From: Vairimorpha apis BRL 01
Taxonomy: Eukaryota; Microsporidia; Nosematidae
Length of the DNA: 50,152 nt
NCBI GenBank assembly: GCA_000447185.1
Contig: KE647144.1
Coordinates: 1 to 50,152 of the forward strand
Direction: 5' to 3'
Of this stretch, positions 22,135 to 31,709 are shown piece by piece. Position 1 is the stretch's first letter, and the number at the start of each line of letters is the position of its first letter. The notes under the pieces were generated by a model. It was not told the origin of the DNA. It was given only the letters and a program-made list of their open reading frames with translations, and did not search any database. The translations under genes were made by a program, and so were the position numbers.

Positions 22135-23953
22135 CTAATTATTTACATATACTTTAAAGATCAATCCACATTTTAGAAAAATAAATAAATAATAATCAAA
22201 TTTCAAAAGATCAATAATACAACATTCTAAATTATTAATATTACTTTCAATTTCATCATCTAATACAAAAATATCATTTTCTTTTTTAATAAATCTCACA
22301 TTAAATGTATTTTTATATTTTTTATTTCTATATTTTAATCTTTGAACTGTACCACTATAACCTCCAAGATATATACCATCTTTATCTTCAAAACAACTGT
22401 AAAATGGCATTTGAACAACAAATTTTGTTTTTACATATGTATTTTCTATAAATAAAATTTTTGTTGTGTTATATAATTGATTTGTAAAAAAATAGAATCT
22501 GTTATTTCAGAGTAAATAATATTATGTGTATAAAAATTTTTCATTAAAGAAATTCTATCTTTCAAATCTTTGTCTAAAGCAAAAATATTACCATTTACAG
22601 TATTGCATATTATAAAATAAGACTTTATTTTATTTTTCAACACATTAAAAAAATTATTATTTATATTTAAATTATAGTTTTGATCACTTTCGTTATAAAT
22701 TTCATTACATGAATCATGATGCAAATTATTTTTCAATATTCTTTTTCTAAAAATTAAACTGTTGACAAATGAATCAAAATACCCTGATTTATTTTTATTT
22801 TCTCCTTTTATCATTTTAAAAATTTGTAAACCATCTGTCCAATATATAATCTCATTTTCAATTACTAAAAAATCAATACAATTTAATGTGTTATAACAAA
22901 AAACACACGAATATTTATTATTATATACATACTTTCGAATTTTACCATCGCTTGAAAGACAAAATAATGATGAATTTGTATCAGGACTTGTCATAATTTT
23001 TAATATAAAACCAATATCAATCGAAATTATATCAACCAACTTTAAATTTACAGTAAAAGTATATAATTTACCTTTTGTATCATCTGAATTAGCATAATTT
23101 ATATTATTAAAATTCATTTTAGTTCCTACAACTATAAAAGACATATCATAAACTTTACAAGCACAAGTAATACATTCTTTTATATTATAAAAACCAAAAC
23201 ATTCATTAAAAAACTCAGATATTTTGTCTGTACATTTGTTTTTATAAATAACGTTTTTAATATATAAGAATTCATTATGTTTATTATTACAATTTAAAAT
23301 ATAACTATCTTTTTCGATTTTTGAATTATTTATATCATTTTTAAAATTAATACATTGTATCCAATCTTTTTCAGTAAAAAGCCAATGTGAAACATTTTTT
23401 ATTGTAAATATAATATTTTCATTTATTTTTAAATCAAAATTTTCAATATTATCATCTAAACTAGATATAAGTTTATCTAATGAATGTATATATGTTTTAA
23501 TATGCATCTTATAAACTAACTTACTGTTAAATATCTTTTGGCATCCAGGTATATTGCATTTAAAAACTTTATCAACATATATATATAACATATTATTTTG
23601 AAAATAATTTATCAATATTTTTTCTATTTTATTTTGTTCTTTATTGTTTAAATTTATTAAAAATATTTCATTTTCGTATTTTTTTGAACAAATTTTATTG
23701 TAATATTTTTTTATGACATTATAAATTCTATAAGATTTATCTTTATTACAGTTATAATGAATTGTATCATGTATCAAAAGATCAGAAAACGAATTAAAAC
23801 TACAATTGCAATTTACAACTGCACATTTATAATTTTTTTCAATATTTTCAAAATGATTTATTTTGTTTAAATGATCTTTTAAATAAGATTTTTTTTATAA
23901 TATGATAAACACTTTACGTATATACATTTATATACATAATGGACCTTTTTCAT
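22135..23953 (-). CDS. Zinc-finger plus beta-propeller-like protein, possibly TFIIIC-related (two frameshifts)
   Basis: Reconstructed length is about 606 residues. The N-terminal quarter holds three C2H2-type units. The first is YKCIYVKC...H.....H (residues 8-30). The second is YKCAVVNCNC...H....H. The third is FKCNIPGCQKIF...H.....H. The rest is beta-strand-rich with repeated short strands such as LFCLSSDGKIRKYVY and GGYSGTVQRLKY, like a degenerate WD40 propeller. This layout could suit a TFIIIC propeller subunit, but that is only inference. One base is missing in the T8 run at 23889-23896 and one in the T5 run at 22458-22462. The ATG at 23953 touches CCC (GGG at 23954-23956). Without the repair the visible ORF would begin at an internal Met at 23777 and lose the first fingers. 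Confidence 0.55.
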
Positions 23954-24605
23954 GGGTTTTAAAAATTTTAATATATAGACTTACTTAGAATTGAACATAA
24001 ATATTTTAAACTGCAAACATTTTTATTATTAATTTTTTTTCGTAAATAAAGAATGATTAATTAAATGCATTAAAAATCTTTACAAAATTTTTTTTATTAA
24101 AAGTAAAAAAACAATTAAACAGCAATGTTAACCATAAAAATAAATTTTAATTCTTAGTTTTCTTTCTTATAACTTTTGATATGTTATCGTTTTTTGTTAA
24201 AATAAAAAATTAATAAAGCTTTACTGACAAAGAGAAAAAAAAATAAAATTTTTGTAATAATTTGTAATTAATAAAAATAATATAAATAAAAATGAAATCA
24301 TATTTAATATTTTATTGAGGGGAACGAAAACTCACATAAAAAGTGAAAACGTTTGATTTAAAAGCATAAAATAATGAAATAATGAAATTAACCTTTAAAT
24401 AAAAAGTTTAAAAATTTTTATTAATTTTAAGATATCAAAAAATTTTACGTTAAAATTTATATTGAAAAATTAAGAAAAAAAAATTTTTAAAAATAGTAAT
24501 GAACTATAATTATACTATTTAAAAATAAATTATTTTAATTTTTTAAAAAAATAAATAGACACAAATTTTTTATCGTTTTTTAATAATAAACTGTTTAAAT
24601 TACCC
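23954..24605. other. Divergent intergenic region
   Basis: 652 bp between the zinc-finger/propeller gene and UBA4. Each start has its own abutting CCC. A lone GGGG at about 24317 has no nearby ATG. No ORF seen. Confidence 0.5.
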
Positions 24606-25700
24606 ATGAAATATGAATCAGATTTATTTTATCATGAGGTTGAAAGATATTCTCGTCAAATTATTGTGCCAGAGATTAATATAGAGAATCAAATAAAATT
24701 ACGAAATTCTAAAATATTAATAGTTGGTTGTGGTGGTTTAGGTATACCTCTAATTATGTACATGTCTACATGTGGAATTTCAGTAATTGGAATTGTTGAT
24801 TTTGATAAAATTGAAATACACAATTTACAAAGACAAGTTATTTACAAAGAAAATGATATAGGAAATTTTAAAGTTGATGTTGCTTATAACTATTTAAAAA
24901 GTTTAAATAGTACAATTATTATTAATAAATATAACGTTAAAATAGATATTTCAAATGCTGAGACAATAATTAAAGAATATAATATTATAATTGATTGCAC
25001 TGATAGTATAGAAACAAGATATATACTTTCAGATATTTCAAAATTACACAATAAAGATTTTGTTTGTGCATCTGTTATAAGATGGGAAGGACATTTATAT
25101 GTATTTAAAAAAAATGGACCTTGTTATAGATGTTTATATCCCGAAATTAAAAAAATTGTTACTTCTTGTGACGAAAACGGAATAATTGGACCTATTTGTG
25201 GATTTTTTGGTAGTTTACTCGGACTTGAGATTATTAAATGTATTATTGATATTAATGAAACCAAATTAATAAGATTTAATGGTTTAAATAATAGTTTTAA
25301 TACTTTTAAACTTAGAAATAAACAACCATATTGTGTTACTTGCAATAAAAATTTGATTTTAAAAGATAATTATCTTAAACTTAATTGCAATAGCAATATA
25401 AAAATTGAAAATATAAAGGAAATAACATGGGATGAAGCATTAAAAAAAAATTACACAATTATAGATATTAGAAAAAATATTAATTTTAGAATGTTAAGGG
25501 TAAAAGACTCAATAAATATTCCATTAAGTGAATTAAAAGATAATATTTTAAAAATAAAAAAATTTAACAATGTTGCTTTGGTTTGTAAAAGTGGAATTTC
25601 ATCTTTGCAAGGTTGTATGATTCTTCAAAATAAGCAAATAAATTCAGTATCTATCAAAGGAGGTATAAATGAATTTATATATCAATATATTAAAAAATAG
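24606..25700 (+). CDS. UBA4: Uba4/MOCS3, E1-like sulfurtransferase for Urm1
   Basis: Adenylates and thiocarboxylates the ubiquitin-like sulfur carrier Urm1, supplying sulfur for 2-thiolation of tRNA wobble uridine. 364 residues, intact. Residues 1-250 are a ThiF/E1 fold: RYSRQIIVPEI, nucleotide-binding GCGGLG, VDFDKIEIHNLQRQ, zinc-binding CYRC and CVTC pairs, and VTSCDENGIIGP with the catalytic Cys in the usual Uba4 position. Residues 265-364 are a rhodanese domain with IDIRK, SINIPLSEL and the active-site loop CKSGISS. CCC at 24603-24605 touches the ATG. The partner thiolase NCS6 is about 7 kb downstream. Confidence 0.93.
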   Translation: MKYESDLFYHEVERYSRQIIVPEINIENQIKLRNSKILIVGCGGLGIPLIMYMSTCGISVIGIVDFDKIEIHNLQRQVIYKENDIGNFKVDVAYNYLKSLNSTIIINKYNVKIDISNAETIIKEYNIIIDCTDSIETRYILSDISKLHNKDFVCASVIRWEGHLYVFKKNGPCYRCLYPEIKKIVTSCDENGIIGPICGFFGSLLGLEIIKCIIDINETKLIRFNGLNNSFNTFKLRNKQPYCVTCNKNLILKDNYLKLNCNSNIKIENIKEITWDEALKKNYTIIDIRKNINFRMLRVKDSINIPLSELKDNILKIKKFNNVALVCKSGISSLQGCMILQNKQINSVSIKGGINEFIYQYIKK

Positions 25701-25779
25701 TTTTTCAGATATTTTAATTGAAAATCGATTTTTTTATAATAAAATCTTTTATTTAATTGTTATTTCTACATACTATATT
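25701..25779. other. Downstream spacer of UBA4
   Basis: Short AT-rich tract before the relic that begins near 25780. Confidence 0.4.
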
Positions 25780-26110
25780 TGTACTTATAAAAATTTTAAG
25801 CACTTGTTATTTTGCTAGTTTGATTATTCGTTTTTTGCTATTATGTCATCTTTTTTGTATTGCATTAAAATCTTCTTATATTTTTTAACAAGAATTATGA
25901 ATTGAATTTACGGTTTTTTTGATTGGTAATATTTGATGCTATGCCGTCCAATTATATAGAAAAAAAACTTTTTTTGATGTTATATTGATGTAGTATTTAT
26001 ATATTGTTTCAAATTTATTATAATTGAGTGTTTCTCTAGTCAATTTTTGTAGATTATCAAATAAGGTGACTCCTTTATCTTTTATATATTTTTATATTAA
26101 TTTTGTGTTA
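25780..26110 (-). pseudogene. Transposon-like coding relic
   Basis: A less AT-rich island. On the minus strand it reads DKGVTLFDNLQKLTRETLNY, then ETIYKYYINIT, KKVFFLYNW, then after one stop HQILPIKKTVNSIHNSC, then weaker Lys-rich sequence with more stops. Density of non-A/T codons and stop pattern suggest a decayed protein gene. The Trp-rich FLYNW..(W/stop)HQILPIKK block followed by a His/Cys element has the look of a transposase fragment. Family unnamed. No terminal inverted repeats found. Confidence 0.45.
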
Positions 26111-26953
26111 TTCAACAAAACCGTTCTTAAAAGTATAAATATTAATTCAAATTAGATATATGTTTAATCAACTTAATTTTATTGTATAACTACAATATAC
26201 TTTCAAAATTTTAAAAATTAACAATTTTAAAATAAAAAAAATTTATTAATACAGTAGTTTGAATAAAAAATTCATATTTTTATTATTTTATATTTTAACA
26301 CGCTAAAAAATTTTAATCTAATATTGTCTTTTAATATATTCATTTTACTTACTGCTTATTTAAATAAATTTATATCTAAATTTTAAATTAAATAAACATC
26401 AACTATAGCAAAAACAAGTAATACAAATTTTTATGTTTAATTAATTTTTTTATTAATCAATACTTAATTTATTATGTTTTATTTAAAATTTATTAATTTA
26501 GTATTTTTATTTTAATTAATTTAATAATTATCTTAAACAATAATAATATATAAATTTTTTTTTTTGAATTTAGTTTTTTGAAATTAATTATAATTATTTT
26601 TTTTAAATTATTTATTTACTGTTTTATAATATTATAATAATTTTTTTTAATATACAACAACACATATAAAAAGCATAGATCAATTTATATACAAAATCGT
26701 AAAAAAAATTACAAATGTAAAATAAACCTTTTATATAATAAATAAAATATAAAATATTTTTAAATGTTAAAATTTGTTCTATATAATTTTTAAAGAAAAC
26801 ACATATATTTTGTTAATTTCTTTTGTAATATTTTTTTGATTTTCAATTTATTTAATATAATAATTTTTTATTGCAAAATATCATTTAAAAAATCAGTTAA
26901 TTTTCATACCTATCATTCATAATAATAAAAAAAATATTTTTGTTTTTTATCCC
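26111..26953. other. AT-rich intergenic region
   Basis: Low-complexity sequence up to the CCC that abuts the next ATG. Confidence 0.5.
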
Positions 26954-27442
26954 ATGGAACCATTAAAATTAACTAATTTTTTAAATAAAGAATTAGTATA
27001 CAGTAAAAAAATAATTATAGTAGAAAATAAAGGAGTTAATGTTGATTTTTTGATACGTGATTTAGTTTTATCATTTAAAATTATTACACTATTTTCATGG
27101 AACGAAAATATTGATCATTATAAAAATATAATTCAAAATGCAAGTTTTAAAGTAAAAAGTATTTATGAAAACATTTATGCTGGAGAAATAATTTCAGATC
27201 ATACTTATGTAGGTAAAAAAATATTTAATGCTGATATTACATCAAATATATGCATATATAGGGATGGAACAGCAAATAAAAAAGATTGGTACAATTTTGA
27301 TTTAATTATTAATGTTCTTCCACCAGAAAGCGGTGTTTGCTCAAAAATTGATGGAATTATTATTATTAGAACAAGAGAAAAAATATTTACAAAAATTAAA
27401 TATAAAGTACATAAAAAAGAAACAATTTTTTTTAATTTTTAA
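26954..27442 (+). CDS. ELP6: Elongator Elp5/Elp6-like protein
   Basis: Tentative subunit of the Elp456 subcomplex of Elongator, which modifies the 5 position of wobble uridine in tRNA. 162 residues. A RecA-like N-terminal half (KIIIVENKGVNVDFLIRDLV, then LFSWNENIDHYKNIIQ) resembles the family lacking a P-loop, as Elp6 does. The end reads LIINVLPPESG...IDGIIIIRTREK then Y+..+KET..F, matching the closing strands of Elp5/Elp6. CCC abuts ATG. The last 11 bases overlap the convergent PCC1 gene. Evidence is pattern-level only; Elp5 is the main alternative. Confidence 0.4.
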   Translation: MEPLKLTNFLNKELVYSKKIIIVENKGVNVDFLIRDLVLSFKIITLFSWNENIDHYKNIIQNASFKVKSIYENIYAGEIISDHTYVGKKIFNADITSNICIYRDGTANKKDWYNFDLIINVLPPESGVCSKIDGIIIIRTREKIFTKIKYKVHKKETIFFNF

Positions 27443-27671
27443 GACAAAATTTATATGTGTCTTCAGCCAGTTTATATCTTTGAGTAAAACTATTAAATGC
27501 TTTTTGTAAATTATTTATATTATCTGATTCAAAATAAACTACTAAAATTTCGCTTTGTATTTCAAATTTTATTGAACATTCTATTGAATCTATATTATCT
27601 TGATGTAAACTATTATAAAAAAGTTGTGGTTGATCACATGTGAGTTGCAAAATTAGGTTATGATGTACCAT
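27432..27671 (-). CDS. PCC1: Pcc1, KEOPS/EKC complex subunit
   Basis: Small dimerising subunit of KEOPS, which forms t6A at position 37 of ANN-decoding tRNAs. 79 residues, near the usual 80-90. The second half, SEILVVYFESDNINNLQKAF then NSFTQRYKLAEDTYKF, matches the Pcc1 core of l.v.f.a.d.r.Lr...NsfLe.l.l...T. CCC (GGG at 27681-27683) lies 9 bases before the ATG. It overlaps the end of the ELP6-like gene by 11 bases, so their 3' ends interfere or share signals. Confidence 0.72.
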   Translation of the reverse strand: MVHHNLILQLTCDQPQLFYNSLHQDNIDSIECSIKFEIQSEILVVYFESDNINNLQKAFNSFTQRYKLAEDTYKFCLKN

Positions 27672-28239
27672 ATTAAAAGAGGGTTTTTATAAAATCTAAA
27701 AATATTTTTAGCAATCTAATCATATAAAAAAGTATTTGTTTTTTATAATATGTAATGATATTTTTAAAAATTTTCTCTTGAAAAGTGTTAATTAATTACA
27801 TTATACAAATATTTTTATTTATATTTGTATCTAAAATCTATTTGTTTACAATTAATAAAACGTTTAACTTTTTAATCAATTAATAAATTTATATTTATAT
27901 ATAAATATTACAAAAAATAAGTTATTATTTAAATAAAAATCTTTTTATATTTTACAAAATATTACATTTGAAGTAATTATTGATAAAATTATGTATAAAT
28001 TAAATTTTTATTAAATATTTTAAATAAATAATATATTTTTAATGAATTTACTAAAAGTAAATAAAATTTTAAAAACTTATGTTCTACAAAAAATAAGTTA
28101 ATTTTAATTTACTTTTTTGTAAATAACTCTATTTATTTTTAGAAATTAATACATTTCTTTTTTAAATCTTAAAATCAAAAAATTATATAAAAATATAAAT
28201 ATTTTTTTAACTTTTACAGATGATTTGTTATATACCCCT
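27672..28239. other. Divergent intergenic region
   Basis: About 570 bp of A/T sequence between PCC1 and the CMP kinase gene. It holds their start motifs only. Confidence 0.5.
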
Positions 28240-28896
28240 ATGGTTTTTACAATTGCCATAGACGGTCCAGCAGGAAGTGGAAAAAGTTCAACAGCCTATT
28301 TATTACGAAAAAAATTAGGTTTTAAAAATATAAATTCGGGAAATATTTACAGAGCTTTGACACATTTATTAGACATTACATTTAATATATATGATTTAAA
28401 AGATAAAAAAATTATAAATTTTGTAAATAAAGTAGAACTTGATTTAATAAATGAAGAATTATATTATAATGGCGAAAATATAAATAAATTTTTGAGAACT
28501 AGTAAAATAGACAATGATTGCATAAATGTAGCTAAAGAATTGTATATAAGACAAAAAGTAGGTAAAATTCAAAATAAATTTATTAAAAATTCTAACGTAG
28601 GAATAATATTAGAAGGACGTGATATTGGCACAAATATTTTACCCAATGCTACTCTTAAAATTTTTTTAAATGCAAGTCCAGAAGAGCGTGCAAAAAGAAG
28701 ATTTTGTGAAAGATCAAATATTTCATATGAAGAAACGCTTACAAATATTAAATATCGTGATTTCGAAGATATGAATAGAGAGCATGGTCCTCTAAAAATT
28801 GCAAGTGATGCGGTTGTTATAAATAGTGATAGCTTGACTATTGATGAAGTTGTTGATAAAATTATGGTTTTATTTAAGGAAAAAATAAATTTTTAA
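28240..28896 (+). CDS. cmk: Bacterial-type cytidylate (CMP/dCMP) kinase
   Basis: Phosphorylates CMP or dCMP with ATP. 218 residues, intact, full length for bacterial Cmk. Motifs are the P-loop AIDGPAGSGKSST near residue 5, INSGNIYRALT (substrate side), LEGRDIGTNILPNA near 130, the lid arginines RAKRR, and the D-x-x-D...PL..A.DA.VI.S closing block. This is the bacterial Cmk family, not the UMP/CMP kinase of typical eukaryotes, so ancient horizontal acquisition is likely. Codon use matches neighbours, so it is not recent contamination. CCCC at 28235-28238 precedes the ATG at 28240. Confidence 0.93.
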   Translation: MVFTIAIDGPAGSGKSSTAYLLRKKLGFKNINSGNIYRALTHLLDITFNIYDLKDKKIINFVNKVELDLINEELYYNGENINKFLRTSKIDNDCINVAKELYIRQKVGKIQNKFIKNSNVGIILEGRDIGTNILPNATLKIFLNASPEERAKRRFCERSNISYEETLTNIKYRDFEDMNREHGPLKIASDAVVINSDSLTIDEVVDKIMVLFKEKINF

Positions 28897-29001
28897 ACTT
28901 TTTAAATTAATAAATATATTGCAATATGTGACAATGATGTTAAAATAATTCTTTTAAATAATATACAAAATAATTTAACTAAAAATAAACAAATTCAATT
29001 T

Positions 29002-29558
29002 TTAATTACCACTATGCTTTTTCTCAAACATTTTTAAAGTAGTGCTATGTGTGTACCACATAATTAAACCACTTAATATAATTTCAAAAAATAAAAATAT
29101 AGAAATCATATTTCTTGCTTTACTAACCAATTTTTTATGTCCTTCAAAGTTTTCAAGTTGTCTTTTTTGACTCTTCACATTTTCTTCCAAAACCCTTAAT
29201 AACTCTGCAACACTATCTTTATCTTTATATGGACCAAGAGCTCCTTGTGTTTCTTTATCAACATCAGGACATCTATATCCAAACTTCATAATTTCATTAT
29301 TTGGATTATAAACTTTGATTGTTATAAATCCATCATACTTTTGATCGACAAATACGACACCGCTACTTCTGTGATAAATTCCAATTGTTCTATTGAAATT
29401 ATCAAATAGTTCTATTTTATTTTCCCTGGCACCAAATGTATTATAAATAAATTTATAAGTTGTATCTTTTTTTACTCGATCTTTAAATGAAAGTGCAGTT
29501 CTGGGCTTAATTTCTACATATCTACAAAATATTATCAATGTAAATAAAAAAACTTCAT
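29002..29558 (-). CDS. p24/EMP24 family cargo receptor (one frameshift)
   Basis: Type I membrane protein of COPI/COPII vesicles between ER and Golgi. Reconstructed length is about 185 residues: signal peptide (M-K then a Phe/Leu/Ile stretch), GOLD domain with VVFVDQKYDGFITIKVYNP and a YRCPD segment, a coiled coil with LEENVKSQKRQLENFE, and one transmembrane segment near the C-terminus with a short Lys-containing tail. The signal peptide start is out of frame by one base in the A7 run at 29546-29552. With one more base the ATG at 29558 connects. CCCC lies 6 bases before that ATG. It is divergent to the SGF11-like gene over 14 bp. Confidence 0.85.
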
Positions 29559-29572
29559 TATTTTGGGGTATT
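29559..29572. promoter_or_regulatory. 14-bp divergent start region with one shared GGGG/CCCC
   Basis: Entire space between two opposite ATGs. Its only non-A/T bases are GGGG at 29565-29568, read as CCCC for the p24 gene and GGGG for the SGF11-like gene. One motif apparently serves both starts. Confidence 0.65.
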
Positions 29573-29797
29573 ATGAAAATTGAAAAATATATTTTTGAAT
29601 TCATTTTAAAATTATATATATTAAAGTATGTAAAAAAATTAGGAATCAATAGAAACCTAGAATTTGAAATTATAAAATGTGAACAAAATCTGCAAATTAA
29701 TTGTGATATTTGTCAAAAAAATGTACAAACAAATAAATTTACCAAGCATATTGTTCAGTGTCTATCAACAAGTTTTGTAAACAAAGATTTTACTTAA
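29573..29797 (+). CDS. SGF11: Sgf11-like zinc-finger protein (SAGA DUB module)
   Basis: 74 residues. The C-terminal half is a single C2HC finger, CDICQKNVQTNKFTKHIVQC, with the spacing C-x2-C-x12-H-x3-C of Sgf11/ATXN7L3. The N-terminal helix could be the segment that runs through Ubp8 in the SAGA deubiquitinase module. Yeast Sgf11 is 99 residues, so the size fits. The ATG lies 4 bases after GGGG (29565-29568). The gene starts 14 bp from the divergent p24 gene. It could be another C2HC protein; context with ADA2 in the same window favours SAGA. Confidence 0.6.
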   Translation: MKIEKYIFEFILKLYILKYVKKLGINRNLEFEIIKCEQNLQINCDICQKNVQTNKFTKHIVQCLSTSFVNKDFT

Positions 29798-30619
29798 ATT
29801 TAATTAATTTTTTTTTTAAAATAAAATTATTTATTATTTATTTTGCATTTTCAAATATTTTTACATTAATATTTTGTAGTTGTATTTATTTAAATTACAA
29901 TTTTTACTTCTATTTTTGAGTTTTTATGCTTATTATTATTGCAAATTTATAAGATATTTTTCCTTTTATTACAAAAAAAATACTTAACATTATTTTACAA
30001 TAAATAGTATTTTAAAATTTTTATATTTATTTTACAAAATTAACTAGAAATACATACAAATCTAACAATTAAACTATTTTAAAGTCAAACATATAATATA
30101 TCATACTTAAGAAGATTTTAAATCTATTTCTCCTAATCGAAGATGAGGATGTGAGACAAATGAATCTAGAAAAGAGGTGAAAATTAGAAAATGTTAAAAC
30201 TATAGGAAGTAATATTTTATCGAGGTTGAAAAATTAAACATAAACAAAAAGCTCAAAATATTAAAAGTGAAGTATTTAAAGAAGAAACTGTTTAAATAAG
30301 AAATAAAAAAATGAATAATAGAAAACAAAATAATTAAAAAATTATAAACATTTTTTTAGATAAGTATACCTTTAATATTCGATTTTATAAAATTTTTTTT
30401 TTGAAAATACAAGAAAAAATATTCGTTTAATAAAATATATAAAAAGATAATAATTTTGACTAAATTGATAAATACATATAAAATATACTAAAAAATGTAA
30501 TCTTAATGAATATAAAAAAATTAAATAAGTAAAACATTGATTGTAAAATAAATAACATCACATAAAATATATTTTTATGTTTTTTAAATAAAACATTATA
30601 CAAATAAAGTTTAAAAAAC
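29798..30619. other. Intergenic region with weak decayed sequence
   Basis: Around 30110-30300 the sequence is less AT-rich, with short coding-like fragments full of stops. It is probably an old remnant; nothing can be named. The rest is A/T low complexity. Confidence 0.4.
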
Positions 30620-30642
30620 GCTCCTGGAGGGACTCGAACCCT

Positions 30643-30675
<33 letters not shown>

Positions 30676-30691
30676 ATTGCGCCACAGAAGC
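30620..30691 (-). tRNA. tRNA-Asn (anticodon GUU)
   Basis: A 72-base cloverleaf. Acceptor GCTTCTG/CAGGAGC, D arm GCGC-AATGGTTA-GCGC, anticodon stem TTCGG/CCGAA around loop CTGTTAA (GTT), and T arm GAGGG-TTCGAGT-CCCTC. A T6 run follows on the coding strand. No intron. Confidence 0.95.
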
Positions 30692-30764
30692 TTTACATTA
30701 AAAAGCTTTATAATAGATTTAAATTGTAAATTGATTTTGATATTGATTCAAAAATTATTCCCCA

Positions 30765-30941
30765 ATGAAACTTGATTCAAATTTATTAGAAAATGAATTA
30801 TTAAGTTTTTTAGAAATTATCAAAGAATATAAAAATAACATTAAGATATCAGTAGAATATATAAAAAATTTAAAGAAAAATTTTCTAAAGTTGATTAAAG
30901 TTTTTTTATTGGTAAAAATTTATTATTTTATAAATTCTTAG
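30765..30941 (+). CDS. Small helical protein, unidentified
   Basis: A 58-codon frame starting MKLDSNLLENELLSFLEIIK. It is strongly helical with alternating acidic and lysine-rich turns, then a hydrophobic end. Supporting it as a gene: CCCC at 30760-30763 one base before the ATG, the layout of real starts here. The end is uncertain: GTAAAA at about 30912 and a TTTATAG at about 30975 could bound an intron, and A/T runs could hide a shift. No family recognised. Confidence 0.45.
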   Translation: MKLDSNLLENELLSFLEIIKEYKNNIKISVEYIKNLKKNFLKLIKVFLLVKIYYFINS

Positions 30942-31709
30942 TTTTATATTTTATAATAATAAAAAAATTAATAATTTATAGGTTTCTATCTTAAAAATTG
31001 TTTAACAGGGTTTATTATGTTTTTAAAAATATCCATAAGTGGTTAAAATTTATAATTATTAAATCTATATATAAAAATTAAAAAATTTAAATTTTCAAAA
31101 AATAGAGTTTTATCATAATATTAAACAGATTTTACTATTATTTTTTATTGTTTACAAGTTTTTATCCTTTAAATAAACTTTTTTATAGAAAATTATTTTT
31201 ACATTTATGAAATTAATTAAATTTTAAATTTTATTTTTACGATAATAAGGTATTTAAAATATTCTTCTTAATTAATTATACATAAAAAAATTTCTAAAAT
31301 AGAACTTCTAAAAATTAGATTAAAATACATTAAAAATTTTAAAAATTTTATTGTAAAAAATATATAATAATTATGTTTATTTAAAAATTTAAAATCATAC
31401 AAAAATATATTATTCAATTATTTAAATTTATATCTTTGTAATAATCAATAAATGAATAAAGATCTTTAAAAAATGTTTCATATTAATAATCGTAATAATA
31501 TATATTCTTTATCATATATATATATTATATGAATTTTTTTTGATATAAATATTTCTAAATTATTATTTTATATTATTAAGAACTTTAATATAATATTTGA
31601 AGTTTATGTGTCAAATTTTTTTCATAATAATAAAACATAGATGTAATCAAATATTAAAATTTTATTTTTTAATATAATGTATTTTAATACAAATATTTAA
31701 TTGAAACCC
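30942..31709. other. AT-rich intergenic region
   Basis: It contains an isolated GGG at about 31008-31010, 6 bases before an ATG, followed by only 9 codons. No gene supported. It ends with CCC abutting the GPI2 ATG. Confidence 0.45.
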
